Shown here one piece after another: positions 53,188 to 64,000 of a DNA stretch of 64,000 nt; the stretch's first letter is position 1, and each line of letters opens with the position of its first letter. The DNA lies in NCBI RefSeq assembly GCF_905220415.1, contig NC_059552.1:2061001-2125000 (forward strand), written 5' to 3'. The stretch is from Colias croceus (Eukaryota > Arthropoda > Insecta > Lepidoptera > Pieridae). The notes beneath the pieces were generated by a model. The model was not told the DNA's origin. It saw nothing but the letters and a program-made list of their open reading frames with translations, and did not search any database. The translations under genes were made by a program, and so were the position numbers.

Positions 53188-54801
53188 CTACGGGAGAGAA
53201 GTGTTTGTATTGCCGCTGGTTGCGGTACGTAAAGATGTTTTGAGACGTTCCCAGTGACTATTGCATTTATTTACGTATATTTTTTTGTATTTTGAAAAAG
53301 TATAAAAAATCGATCTTTTAATGGTATTCAAATCCACATCCTTAGGTTTAGTTAATGATATAACTAATGGCTAGGAGTAATTTTTATACATTTATTTAAT
53401 TGGAAGTGGCATTTATGATATGACGATAGTTGTTGCGGATTGAACGCAACTTATAAGTATGCCTCAGATTTTATGAATACTGTTATTCAAATATTCCTTT
53501 TAGTTATATACTTTTGATTAGATTAGTTATATTATTTTTAGGCATATCTTCAAAATCTAATGTTCTAATACGGATTTTTCCTACTCATTGTAAATCACGG
53601 AGATCAGGTTATACAGATAGAAAATAGGAACAACGAGGTACAATACGCAAAGAAATTTAAACCCATAGTTTTATGTGGCTGATTAAAATAAAGCTCATTG
53701 ATCTATTTTTTTAACTCTTGCTTTGCAGATTGTACCCTTTTAGTGAAATTTATAGCTTTTAATAAAATATTTTGTCAACTCATGGAACTGCTCAAAACAT
53801 CATGATAATGCATTATATTTTAAATCCGTTAATAATTTATCAATATATTAATCATATTGTCTTTCCACCACCTAGTTAAAGAAAAAACAGATGCTCCAAA
53901 TAAATCATATAAATTAATTAAGACAACAAATAGATACCATGCTGGAAATGATTTGGAACAAAAAATTAACAGCCAATTATAATAATATAATATACAATAT
54001 AATAGATAATTTGCTATATATTAAGAAAAATAATACATCAAGGAGCATTTTAAGGTTTCAATAGGTAATTAAATATTTCAAAGTTAATTGTTAATGACAG
54101 TTAAATAAACTTTAATTACATGTTAACTGCTAGTCTAGATCTAGGATATAAAATTTTATATTATTAAACTTCATTTTGAAAGTTAACAATTCGTTAAATT
54201 AGATAGTTACTTTACTGTTTATTAGTTTATACATACTATTATATAATTCACTCATCTATTAAGTTCTAATAATTACTACTGATATAAATATCATACTTTA
54301 ATCTAATTACTGTACCAATTATCCAATATTTACATACACAACCCAAACATTATAAAACAAGATTTTGAAACAAAATTATAAATTTCCAATTGTTCATATT
54401 ATTAATAAAAACCATTGGAAAGACAATAGTTAAGCAGAATGATACTATCACAACCACACATCTAACTAATGAAGACTATAACACGGAAGATTATGGAAGA
54501 TGGACGGTTTATAGGAAATGGAAATGAGCATGCTCGCCTTTACATATTCGTTAAAAGACACCAAAATATGAGATGCTACTACATTTGAATATATATCAAA
54601 CTCAAACATTTATTAATTCAATTAGATTTCTTCTAGAAGCACTTTTGAATCGTCATAAAATATTTTTAACATTTACCACCTATCTCTTTTCTATTGCAAC
54701 TATTCAGTCTAAGTAAAAAGTAAACGATCGTGATTTTAAAACACTACCTACTTGAAAATTTTATTCACTTGCTACTACATATTTGCTACTCTACTAATTA
54801 A
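53188..54801. other. nAChR intron 6, 3' part
   Basis: AT-rich sequence with no recognised element. Confidence 0.45.
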
Positions 54802-54805
54802 TTAA

Positions 54806-55241
54806 GAGGAGGCTCCCTAAATTTTATGTGAATTGGCATTAATATTCTGAAACAGTCACACATACAATCAAAATGGAACTTTAGTACATGATTTATTGGG
54901 TCTTTTTCTTTCCATGTACAAGACAGTTACGTAATTGTAACATTTTCGCTCGATTCATTTTTTATTCAAAAATTATGCCTTTTTTAAGGATTATTCCTTT
55001 TTTTTACTTGGACTTTATGTCTAAAATAAATGTTAACAGTAAGAAAATATACTTTACTATCCAATCCCAAGATATTTTTTCTCTTGATCAATTATTACTT
55101 TAGTTATTACGAGATTTAGTTTCGAGCTCGAACGCGATCAATGAGCGCACGCGATAACTTTATTACGGCTGTGTTACCGTCTAGCACCGTAGCGGTCTAA
55201 CCGGTCTCTCAGTGCCAGAAATTATGTTAGGGAGCCTCCCC
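54806..55241. mobile_element. MITE with TTAA duplication (piggyBac-like ends)
   Basis: The element is 436 bp. The ends GAGGAGGCTCCCTAA and TTAGGGAGCCTCCCC are inverted copies with one mismatch, flanked by TTAA at 54,802-54,805 and 55,242-55,245. The 71-codon frame inside (54,888-55,103) has no recognisable content. The TTAA target points to piggyBac or Kolobok type. Confidence 0.75.
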
Positions 55242-55245
55242 TTAA

Positions 55246-56839
55246 TGTAAACTTGTCTGCACTAAAGCACAGAATACATAATAGTAGCTACGCTACAGAA
55301 CGGACACTCTCCGCCTCCCGCCAAAATTAAACACTTACCTCACCCCGCACGATCAGACATAAAATGGTCCATATTTTTCTACAGGGACGATACGCAACGA
55401 AGATTGACAACATTAATCAAAAAGTAATTTTATTATTTTGGATTTGTGATTATCGTTTTTCGTATAAAATGGTTAGATATTGTGCTGTTTACGGATGTAT
55501 TTAATCAGAAAAACGCGATTTTTTTTTACGCTAGTCAAAAATTTGCCAACCATAAAGCGTTAACACACACATTTGCAGTCTCTACAGTCTACAGTGTGAC
55601 TGTCAAAACGATAATTTTGTATGGAGTGTCCGGGGTGTGACTAAAGTGTCCACTAAATCTGCATAGTCAAAGCAATTAAATCCTACAATCCAGACTGGTC
55701 AATGATTAATTAAGTGGTTATAAAATGTTCATAAAAAGATAGATTAATGCTTAATGGTGGTTAATATTTTCGTTATTCGGCATTACAATAGTATGCAATT
55801 CAAGTTTCATGCAATTACTGATATTTATTTGACCTTCTTAACAAGTCAATTCTTCTTAACAATTACCACGAGGCAAATTCAACTCAAATGTTTTGTTGAT
55901 TTTATGCAATGTATTGAAAGCTCAGTAAGTATATTAATTAATTTTACTAAAAAATATATGTCTGAATGTAGTAGCATCTCCAAAGGAAATATCATAGGAA
56001 ATTAATATAGTTAGGGTTCTTTCTATGCTACAACTAAACAAACACCAGAGGGCGTAAGTTTTGCCTTGTATAGTTTTTTCTAATCTATTATGTTCTACTT
56101 CTCATCTTAAATAATTTACTTTTTTAAGTATTAATATATAAAATATCCTAAAATTGAAGTTAATAGCAGAATCTTTACAAGGTTATAATGGTATAATTCG
56201 AAATCTCTAATCATAATATGAACTATTTTCCCTAAGTTGAGTAATGGATAACTTCCATTTCTATTCTGAATTTCTCATAAATTGAATATTTATTTGGTGT
56301 CTTTTATTTACAAATAATACAATACACTGTCGTGACGGCTATATACTTATGCAGTGGAATTAATATGGCAGGTACTTGAGGAACCAAATTGGCTCATTCA
56401 ATATAAAACCTTTTGGTATTTATTATTAGCATGAAACTATATTATATTGAAGTCTTTGGCTCTTTTTAATATTAATATTATTTTGAATTATCTCCAAATC
56501 AGAATTATTTAATAGTAGGTAAGTTAGGAACTAAAATTCCAATATTTCCATTTTGCATAGTGCTTAATTTTTTTCACAAATAATTATAATCAAAAATCTT
56601 TCTCAACTTGCAAAATAAAAAAATCTAAATATTTCAACCTTAACTCCTGCATTAAAAATCGCAATTGAACATTGTTTCATGATATTCAAAACCAATTTCT
56701 TTTATTTTTATTTTGGGCTATTCAAAATCATTTAAACTTTATAAAATCTGACATCTAAAGTCGTCATCACCAGTCCATAAGCACCTGCCATATTACTTCC
56801 ACTGTCCACAACACAACATCAAAAAGTACAAAAACATAC
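55246..56839. other. nAChR intron 6, 5' part
   Basis: AT-rich intron; no element or exon recognised. Confidence 0.5.
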
Positions 56840-56967
56840 CTTTTCTCCAGAATCCGAGGGTAGATAGAAAACTAATACAGTGAGGAATGTCAAACCAACA
56901 CATGGTATGATCAAGTTCACAGTATAGAAGAGGGTCTTACGACGCATTGTTAGTTTGAATGTTATGT
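56840..56967 (-). CDS. nAChRalpha8: nAChR alpha subunit, exon 6: pre-M1 and M1
   Basis: 128 bp, acceptor TTGTTCCAG and donor AAAAG|GTATGT. It completes the Asp codon split with exon 5 and encodes residues 233-274. ITFKLTMRRKTLFYTVNLII is followed by PCVGLTFLTVLVFYLPSDSG and EK. RRKTLFYTVNLIIPC is the hallmark M1 entry of Cys-loop receptors, with the conserved Pro in mid-M1. GEK supplies the intermediate charge ring (-1' Glu, 0' Lys) of M2, whose remaining residues come from exon 7a or 7b. Ending exactly at 0' means the alternative exons swap nearly the whole pore-lining helix. Confidence 0.95.
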
Positions 56968-57446
56968 CTGGAACAAGGGAATGAATAAGAAAAATTTGAT
57001 AAAATATTATGAGGTGAGATTTATTCAATTTGTATGATTTACTTGATTAACATCAGAAACAATTTAAATTGACATTTCAATATAACATGACTTATATAAC
57101 AGGTGAAACAAATAAAATAGGTACAGTTATAGTTTCTATTAAAAACCTACTTCTGCATGAGATACCTACATTAGATACCTTAAAATATTTATTTACAAAA
57201 TAAGAATTATATTTAATCAAATAAAATCTTCTTTTCTTAACATATTATATCAATTAATATGCTACAAAAATAAGTCAAGGCATCTATTAACATATGAATA
57301 ACAACTTCACCTACCGCTATTATTGTTTTAAAATGTAATCATGAACTTCTGTTAATAATAATTAATAACTTTTCTCCATAAAACCTACCTAAGTACATTT
57401 TCATTTACAAATTCAATACATAATTACACCATATTCACAAACCCAC
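56968..57446. other. nAChR intron 5
   Basis: 479 bp, AT-rich, nothing recognised. Confidence 0.6.
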
Positions 57447-57603
57447 CAGAGAAAGGCTCCGGGCAGCAAGGATAATACTCCTCGTTCCTAGTAGCGGGCA
57501 CTTCCAAGATATCCCACTCAACGGATAGATAGAACTCACTGAGATCAATGCCCACATGGACCAGGCTGCTGCCAGCTGACTGGTCCATGTGTTTTAGGTC
57601 CAC
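57447..57603 (-). CDS. nAChRalpha8: nAChR alpha subunit, exon 5: loops F and C of the ligand-binding domain
   Basis: 157 bp, acceptor CCTTCCAG and donor TCTG|GTGGGT. It encodes residues 180-231, VDLKHMDQSAGSSLVHVGID and then LSEFYLSVEWDILEVPATRN, followed by EEYYPCCPEPFS. The vicinal cysteines C225-C226 after YYP form the C loop that defines an alpha-type subunit and closes over acetylcholine. This is the main reason for the alpha label: the Drosophila orthologue of the group I suspect (beta2) is known for lacking this pair. The exon ends with the first base of the Asp completed in exon 6. Confidence 0.95.
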
Positions 57604-57908
57604 CTGGAAGGAATAAAAGGTAAATAATATTATAATTTTCATATTTTTTGTCCATACTACCACATATTATATTTTGAGATTTTTAACAATAATATTTAAC
57701 AAAAACACTATTTTCTAAAACTTATAAATTTGTGAAGAATTTCTTTGTTTTATTGTAATTGATGAGACTGATTAATTTCATATTAAGTGGCTGTATCCTA
57801 ATTGCAAGTAGTTCAGAAAAAATAGCTTCAAAGACAAATAAATATATTTACTTATACTTTACTTAAATACAAAATATCTTATATCAAATAAATATTAAAA
57901 TTATTAAC
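57604..57908. other. nAChR intron 4
   Basis: 305 bp, AT-rich, nothing recognised. Confidence 0.6.
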
Positions 57909-58070
57909 CTGAGCTCCATTATACGTCCAAGAACCAAACTTCATAAAACAAGTTTGTTCATCAAATGGGAAGTATTCCACATTAATTTCACAAGACGACT
58001 TGTAAATAGCTGGCGGCTTCCAATTCACTTCTCCTGTGTATTTCAATGTTGCTTTTGTCATAAGTGTCAC
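57909..58070 (-). CDS. nAChRalpha8: nAChR alpha subunit, exon 4: Cys-loop and loop B
   Basis: 162 bp (54 codons), acceptor TATTCCAG and donor CTCAG|GTTAAT. It encodes residues 126-179, beginning VTLMTKATLKYTGEVNWKPP. The Cys-loop is C152-x13-C166 (CEINVEYFPFDEQTC), with the canonical FPFD. Loop B is GSWTYNG, with the ligand-contacting Trp at 173. WKPPAIYKSSC is a conserved insect nAChR block. Both ends are phase 0. Confidence 0.95.
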
Positions 58071-58434
58071 CTGGAATATATTTATTAATGGTTTATGTAT
58101 AGAATCAATTATTTATTTCAATGTAATGATGACTAAAAATATCTATCAACCATGCTATTATAGATATTTCTTACACTTAAATTTTGATTTAAAAGCTGCG
58201 ATGTCGACTTTTAAATATAAATTCAATTAAGATAATTTATATTCTTTATTCTTTTATGTATTTAATTATAAAAATATATTGTGAACAAGTATTTCCTAAT
58301 AAAATAATTATAGCTGTTTTCCCATAAAACTACTGTTTTATTTTGTATGTTCTATTGTTTTTTCTAATTCTTGAAATAACATTTTGCATGCATTATAGGT
58401 ACTACATTATTATAATGCAAGACATAATAATTAC
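58071..58434. other. nAChR intron 3
   Basis: 364 bp, AT-rich, nothing recognised. Confidence 0.6.
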
Positions 58435-58563
58435 CTCATAATTTCCATCCCAATTATTGTAAAGAACAATATCTGGTAACCAAATATGTTCCGAGGGCAC
58501 ATACAGCATCTCCACACCACCATAATCATCTGGATTCCATTGTAGTTTATAATCAAACCATTT
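58435..58563 (-). CDS. nAChRalpha8: nAChR alpha subunit, exon 3: loop A
   Basis: 129 bp (43 codons), acceptor ATGTTTCAG and donor TATGAG|GTAATT. It encodes residues 83-125, KWFDYKLQWNPDDYGGVEML, then YVPSEHIWLPDIVLYNN and WDGNYE. WLPDIVLYNN is loop A of the acetylcholine site, with the conserved Tyr at 117. NNWDG (Trp rather than Ala, as in most insect alpha subunits) is one of the features that make me favour the alpha8/Drosophila beta2 group. Confidence 0.95.
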
Positions 58564-58859
58564 CTGAAACATAATTCAAGTTTCTTAATTCTATTTTATG
58601 AGAACTACTACCGATAATTGTTTTAACATTAAATTGTTGAAATTAAATATACTTTTTAATAGGTAGCTGAAGAAGATTATATTGATATACTTTATCTTGC
58701 CTTCTATTATGATTTATGACTTGCTTTAAAACTAATAAAATACAGTTGATATAGAAGAAAGCACTTAGTTTCAATACCAATGTAATAGTGATACCATTAA
58801 ATGGTTACTATGCTAAAACAGTGGGTCGCAGATATTTTTTGCAATAAATAATCAATTAC
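58564..58859. other. nAChR intron 2
   Basis: 296 bp, AT-rich, nothing recognised. Confidence 0.6.
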
Positions 58860-59053
58860 CTGCTCCACCCACAAGTTTGTAGTCATGACCTGGTTCTTCA
58901 GATTGACTTCCATCAACTGAGACAATTTTAGGCCAAGTCTTACGGTCAGTATATCAGTCACATTAGTCACAGGTCGAATTAGCCGATTGTAATTGCTTAG
59001 AAGATCGTCATATAGTCGTTTTACGTCTGGATTTGCTTCCAGAAGTTTCACAC
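58860..59053 (-). CDS. nAChRalpha8: nAChR alpha subunit, exon 2: N-terminal helix and loop D
   Basis: 194 bp, acceptor ATTTCAG and donor GAGCAG|GTAATT. After completing the Gly codon from exon 1 it encodes residues 19-82. VKLLEANPDVKRLYDDLLSN is the start of the mature subunit and the N-terminal helix. RPVTNVTDILTVRLGLKLSQ includes a glycosylation sequon, NVT. LKNQVMTTNLWVEQ carries loop D. ANPDxKRLYDDLLSNYNRLIRPV is shared by most insect nAChR alpha subunits. Confidence 0.95.
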
Positions 59054-59227
59054 CTGAAATATTATTCAATTTTATTAACAGCTAGTAAATAAAACTTTGC
59101 AATTAGCGGTAAGAACTGAATGAAAAAGAAATATTGGTGTTGTTTCTTTTTACTAATAATTTATCAATCAAAATAATTATAATTAATATGCTGGTATTGT
59201 AGTGTTGTATAAAGTAAAATTACTTAC

Positions 59228-59279
59228 CCATACAGTTATGCACATAATGAAATATCAACCATATAAAACCCAACTTCAT
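59228..59279 (-). CDS. nAChRalpha8: nAChR alpha subunit, exon 1: signal peptide
   Basis: The start codon is at 59,279 (minus strand). The exon gives MKLGFIWLIFHYVHNCM plus the first base of a Gly codon, then donor ATGG|GTAAGT; intron 1 is only 174 bp. Lys-2 followed by a hydrophobic run (LGFIWLIFHYV) is a plausible secretory signal, with cleavage likely before the LEANPD region of exon 2. The phase joins exon 2 exactly. With this start the full subunit is 530 residues, normal for the family. An alternative 5' exon cannot be excluded (see the orphan exon at 60,703). Confidence 0.85.
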
Positions 59280-60007
59280 ATTGGCACGTATTTATTTTTT
59301 ATAATTATAAGTGTTTACAAAACCCAAAAGTGGATGATAAAAACACGCAGCTTTTTCAAGTAGGTACCTAGTTAAAAGAATTCAATTTTGTACGCAATAC
59401 GAATACAAAGCGCATGCGTAATCAATATTCGTACAGAATGATTCCCGCCCATTTTCAAATTTCAATAAAGGAAAAGAGGAAATGTAACATAGGTACCTAC
59501 CTAGCGCCTTTTCAGGCCAGAGGCAAAGAGAGGAACTATATTATAGTTTTTTTAATTCTGAATATGCCTTGGATACTTAGGCATTTTGATCCTATTTGAG
59601 ATTTGTTGATTTCACGCTGATTTATATTTTATTCTATAATTATTGAATTAAGTACTTTGTTGTATTAACGTAGTATTCGTAACTTGATTAAATAAAACAT
59701 AGATTAAAAAAGTAAGAGCATTTATTATAAAAAATCTTATAAATGAGATAAATATTAAAGTGTGGGCCGTCTAACCACAATTTTAATAACGTTAATATAA
59801 ACAATATCGTAATTTTGTCACAATATTATCTCCTGTGTCTTCATAAAATATTTTACATCACTTTCTATCTTTTATTTTGTCTTACTTGGACATTTTTTAT
59901 ACTTCTTACATGGTAACTTTCGAATTCTTCATTTTCTGAAATTTTAAAATTTATATTATTTATCAGATTATTTTATCCAGTCTCTACATTGACTTATTAT
60001 AATGTTA
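59280..60007. other. Region upstream of the nAChR start codon
   Basis: It presumably contains the 5' UTR and core promoter. No TATA box is obvious; the only motif I single out is the NRF1/ewg-like palindrome at 59,409. Confidence 0.45.
59409..59420. promoter_or_regulatory. NRF1/Ewg-like palindrome
   Basis: AGCGCATGCGTA lies about 130 bp upstream of the nAChR start codon. It matches the core YGCGCATGCGCR recognised by NRF1 and its insect relative Erect wing, a neuronal regulator. In an AT-rich region a GCGCATGCG word is notable, but function is inferred. Confidence 0.4.
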
Positions 60008-60448
60008 AGAATGCACCATGAAAGAAGTCTCCTAGATGCGGCGCTGTTTACGCCCAAAATAATGTTGCCAGTATTACATATTTAATTCAAATATCCCAGC
60101 GTTGGGAAATGCGAATGAATAATCTAAACTTACCTATAAATTAAGAGAAAAAAGTTCATTGATTCTGATAGATGTTTACTTCCTTGTCTTATGCAAGAAT
60201 GTCGAAATAATTATCGAGATTTAAAACATTAAATTATCTATTACCACTAAAGATTTTTATCACTTTCTTAGAACCTGGTTTATGGTTGTGTGTGAAGTGT
60301 TAGTAATCAATGAACATTTAAGTATTTCAATGCAATCAATCGTTTAATTGGGGAAAACTCATTACCTAGGTACCTCTTTCTACAATATGACCAACATGTC
60401 AAATTTAGTTCAGGTGTTCGCCGTGGGACTTCTTTCGTGGCGCGTTCT
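60008..60448. mobile_element. MITE-like element upstream of the nAChR gene
   Basis: AGAATGCACCATGAAAGAAG on the left and its inverted, slightly diverged copy CTTCTTTCGTGGCGCGTTCT on the right bracket 441 bp of non-coding DNA. The target duplication is unclear. Confidence 0.6.
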
Positions 60449-60702
60449 CTATGTGTTGCAAGTTTCTAATTGTACAACTATTTTAGCATCGTCGTAAAAA
60501 CTAAAAAATAGGTTATTTTCAAATTCTAATTCGATTTGCTTTCTGTAATACACTGACTTTACACTGAATACGAATTTTGTAAAACTTAAAAGGATTTACT
60601 CACTAAAGCACTTTTATCCTGGAAACTAATTATCATTGGTTATGTTTAAGTTTTTTAATTTTTTTGTTTTTAATTTTCGCTATAAAATAATTCAAAAATT
60701 AC
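60449..60702. other. Upstream spacer
   Basis: No feature recognised. Confidence 0.4.
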
Positions 60703-60804
60703 CTCCAACAGAATATTTTGGTAAAGGCCACAAACTGAATGGATAAAAATAGGCACTTGGCACTCGTCGTATGATAATAGGTTTTTCTTGTATTGTCTTT
60801 CGTT
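60703..60804 (-). CDS. Orphan candidate exon, minus strand
   Basis: 102 bp bounded by a long pyrimidine tract with ACAG acceptor (TTTATTTTTTACAG|AACG) and a donor TTGGAG|GTAATT. In the frame with phase 1 at both ends it reads RKTIQEKPIIIRRVPSAYFY then PFSLWPLPKYSVG. This is open, rich in Pro and aromatic residues, and unlike chance AT-rich translation. It has no start codon, so an upstream exon is required. Its 3' phase would fit nAChR exon 2, but a separate neighbouring gene is at least as likely. The WPLPK motif is faintly reminiscent of the start of insect beta-N-acetylhexosaminidases. I do not claim an identity. Confidence 0.35.
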
Positions 60805-63362
60805 CTGTAAAAAATAAAAACATTTAGGTAATTATAGCACCTACTGTTAAAATATGTGTACTTATATAGTTAGGCTGTTTTAATGGTATCTTTGTTCGTA
60901 TAGTATTTTTGGTAAATTAAAGTCGAAATAAATAATTGTTAACTACCATAGACTTAAATAAGAATTTGGAATTTCACAGGTACTTTTAAGGACATCGTTA
61001 TTCTTAGTTTCATAGGTTTTTTTTAAACATTAGGTAAAGGATCATTTTTAGTGATTGAAGACTTAAAATTTTTGTGTCAAATGTAGATACGATAGGTAGG
61101 TTCTCCTTTAAGTTGTCCTACTTATAAAAAAAAACAGCTGGTATTTGGTAACAGCAACGTCTTTATGAAGGTAGGTACTCATCTTAGTTCCAACGCTAGC
61201 TCTATTATAAGTAGACCTACTTATAATAGAGAATATACCTGTATATTATGTTTGGAAAACGTCGGTATACATGTACTCAATATCAAGATGACTCATATTA
61301 TATTCAAGACCAACAAGCGAGCTTGAAGCTTCAATTCGATGATATAACAATATGTATACTGTATAGTCCAGAAATGCGTTCACAATAAGGAAGGGAATGA
61401 CCGTATCGAACCTTCCGGGTTCAAGGTAGGAAGTCACTTCCAATGTCATGACCATTATGTCATTGGTAATGATAGTTTATATACATTTTTCCATTGGACC
61501 AATATACTTTATAGGACCATATGAGTTCCGCGTTATCTGGGAGTTCAAAGGGCATATTTTTTTAATCGAACATATTTTCAGCAGTTTCCTTTGAAAGGAG
61601 ACGTATTTTATCCATCTTGCCAATAGATGATAGTATCATACTGGTATAGATCAAAGTGAATAGATTAAATGCATTTTTTAAAATCCATGTGTCAATTTTT
61701 TTCTTATTGATAGGGGGTTCTTAGTTCTATTCATAGCCTCACAGACAAACAAAATAGTCATAAATCTGCCATAAATGTCGACATAAATTCTGCATTCCAA
61801 ATTAATATGTGTGTACAATTGCTCCATTTGCTGACACTTCCCGGTTCAAAGACGTAGGTGTAAATTTTTCACTTAAGACCAATTTCCAATACACATAAAA
61901 TCTAGTACGTAACAATCTATTACAATGTATTTCTATGTTACATTGTAATGTAATCTATACAATCGGTAATATGTGTTAATAATATTTTTACATATAATTA
62001 AGTAGGTGCACTTACTAGATGCAGGATCTACGAAGTAAGTATGCACAATCTTAAAATACCAATGCACTAATAACTCATAATAATAATATGACAGCAGTAC
62101 CTACCTATGAGTTAATACTTTTAATATTTCATCAACTATGAAAGAGTTCATTTTAGTTTCTGCAAGACACTGTAGAGTAGACATTTGTCGTTACTAGTGT
62201 AATGCTTTTCTGTACTAGATACAGTATCTAAGATACATCCACGGAAATATTATGTTAAATCCTTGTGTAAAAAAATGAAAAAAAAAATAGAATTTTGCTT
62301 TATTATTTAACTAGTGTTGTATAATATTTGTATTCCCTGACCTACACATCATAATATTATTGCTCTTCACGAATCCGGTCATGTCGCAATTGCGTAACTA
62401 ACTATATCATCAATCATGAATCGCACTACCTAACTCAATTTGAATAAGAAGATAACTGATAAATAATACCTATACTGAAATATTTAACTTTAACCAAATA
62501 CATTATATTATTCTGGTTTTTAATCAATTTTTTGATGCGGATTTCAAGAAGCTTTATGTTCTGTGACTAGTCACCAGATCAAGAGAACGTAAAAAAGTAA
62601 AGTAAGTTAACATCCCCTCGACTTTAAGTAGATAATAATGTATCTCTGGAACACTACGAGATTGTTGTGTCTGGAGGTTAATATAATAAGCGTGCGATTT
62701 ATAAGAAGGTAGGTAAGTACTTTAAAATACTGATAAGAATTACCTATATCAAATTTAATAGACGCGGAACCAATTTCCTTTATATTATATTAGTTAATTT
62801 AAATATCTCTACAAGTAGACGGATTTTATTATTCAGATACGCGATCATTGGTTAAATTTGTATAGTTAGATATTTGGTCCAATCGCTTAGAATTTAGATC
62901 ATTACCAATCGTAACAATTAGATACTGTCCCTATCTATGATTATTTGAATATTTTCCAAACAAAATTTCGGTCCCATACCTAGAAAACTAAAGCAAAATC
63001 CATATCGATAAAGCATTTATAGTTCGATTATCTGTCACAAGAGTTAAATAAACAATGGGGTCACTATCAACCGCGGCCGTAACGGCAAAGGTATAAATGA
63101 TTGAAGATCGGTCAAAAATAGGGTGAGATACTTAGCATCCGTCCGACTTGGGAGTAGGGCTACCAAATGATAGGAATTAAGAATTATAAAAATGTGTTTA
63201 TTCTTCACTACCTAGGTACTTACTATAAAATAAAGTCGCCGTCTGTGCCTATTTTCAGAAGAATGATTTATCGCCAAAAATTTAAATACACACAGTAGAT
63301 ATGTGAATTAGATGATACTAAATTTTTTATGGGTACATAGACTCATAAGCTTCTTACTAAGC
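60805..63362. other. Upstream intergenic or intronic region, no gene seen
   Basis: AT-rich sequence. The 69-codon minus-strand frame at 61,246-61,455 has no recognisable features and no convincing splice sites. Confidence 0.4.
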
Positions 63363-63420
63363 TTATGCTTTGACCGCGGCCGGGGCTTCACCCGGGCCGC
63401 GTGGTCAAAGAAAATTAACG
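63363..63420. mobile_element. RTE-like repeat fragment
   Basis: A GC-rich patch, CTTTGACCGCGGCCGGGGCT ... GGGCCGCGTGGTCAAAG. It shares the CGCGG/GGCTTC words of the ACTAGC repeats and contains its own inverted repeat, CTTTGACC ... GGTCAAAG. Confidence 0.4.
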
Positions 63421-63661
63421 GTCTCATAAACGTGTAACATTTTAAATATAGTGCCCTCTATCGGAATTTTCTTTATTTCGGAGTGATGCGTATGATAATG
63501 GACCTTCTCATGGGATTGAGATGTTTTATTGCGGCTAAAGTAGCCTATATCACTATAAAGCCTCTAAACTGTTTCCAGGCTCAAAAATGATGTCATGAAT
63601 TAACTTCGTTGCGACGTGAATAAAAGATGAACATACACATTTTCACTTTATAATGTATTAG

Positions 63662-63692
63662 CATGGACCCAATATACTCTATTGGGTCCATG
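63662..63692. repeat. Perfect 13-bp-arm hairpin
   Basis: CATGGACCCAATA and TATTGGGTCCATG are separated by TACTC. The GGGTCC core echoes the subterminal palindromes of the piggyBac-like element at 2,675-3,618, perhaps by chance. Confidence 0.6.
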
Positions 63693-64000
63693 GTATTAGT
63701 AAGGATAGCACTGGTCTTGAGGGTCGCTTATTCTGATATAAATATTATATTATATTAACCACATCGTTTATTATTGCAACAACTACAGAATACTTATTGA
63801 CTAGACTGTCTGACTGAATTGTAAAATTATACAATTCAGGTACTTAACACCGTCAATAACTGCTGTTATTTCAACTTTTTCGAATTATTTTATAAGTTTA
63901 TATCTTTATCTCTAGTCTCTACACCTATAAAGATGAACAAATCTAGTAAAAATTGCCACATTCCTTTAATCTGGTAACCCTACTTAGGAGCTGGGAGTGA
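63693..64000. other. Window edge, no gene seen
   Basis: AT-rich sequence, nothing recognised. Confidence 0.4.

Noticed and set aside
52692..53257. Plus-strand frames across exons 7a and 7b
   Set aside because: They are antisense shadows of the two receptor exons, which have splice sites and strong family similarity on the minus strand.
61246..61455. 69-codon minus-strand frame as an upstream exon
   Set aside because: Composition is plausible but it has no convincing splice sites and no recognisable motif.
1..64000. CRISPR arrays, bacterial operons, riboswitches or replication origins
   Set aside because: The DNA is eukaryotic, with spliced genes and eukaryotic transposons; the tandem array has ~375-bp units and no spacer structure.

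Overview
The window is AT-rich animal nuclear DNA, almost certainly from a moth or butterfly. The main gene is an insect nicotinic acetylcholine receptor (nAChR) alpha subunit whose exons read cleanly on the minus strand. The non-coding DNA is full of repeat types that I associate with Lepidoptera: ACTAGC...CGCCCGCG RTE-like tails, a tRNA-derived SINE, piggyBac-like elements and many MITEs. Everything here was read by eye; no database was consulted.

Layout. (1) 1-4,212, plus strand: the last three coding exons of an unidentified gene, with phase-consistent splicing, a SINE and a MITE in one intron and a 0.94 kb piggyBac-like element in the next. (2) About 4.9-12.64 kb: an array of roughly 375-bp tandem units, repeatedly invaded and then co-duplicated with a Tc1-like element, five copies of a TA-flanked transposon family and three Tigger/pogo-like copies. 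It fills the space between the two tail-to-tail genes. (3) 12,895-59,279, minus strand: a complete nAChR alpha-type gene (best guess alpha8, the insect orthologue group of Drosophila beta2) with 11 exon positions, 530 codons, and two alternative versions of exon 7. Its last intron is 33.7 kb and has collected most of the mobile DNA: an intact Ty3/gypsy element (28,539-33,327) nested in an older repeat together with a hAT-like MITE; a deletion-derived gag-protease gypsy element with identical LTRs (20,971-23,424); a 1.7 kb element with arrays of GTTTTCGTCC; and three or four large TIR elements, one carrying a dead LINE. (4) 59.3-64 kb: upstream sequence with a NRF1/ewg-like site, a MITE, and one orphan candidate exon on the minus strand.

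The receptor subunit would be secreted into the ER, assemble as a pentameric acetylcholine-gated cation channel and act at cholinergic synapses. The most interesting biology is the exon 7a/7b pair. Both exons are 176 bp, in identical phase, and encode M2-M3. They differ at pore positions 4' and 17', and the 201-bp intron between them holds a 20-bp inverted repeat that could enforce the choice between them.
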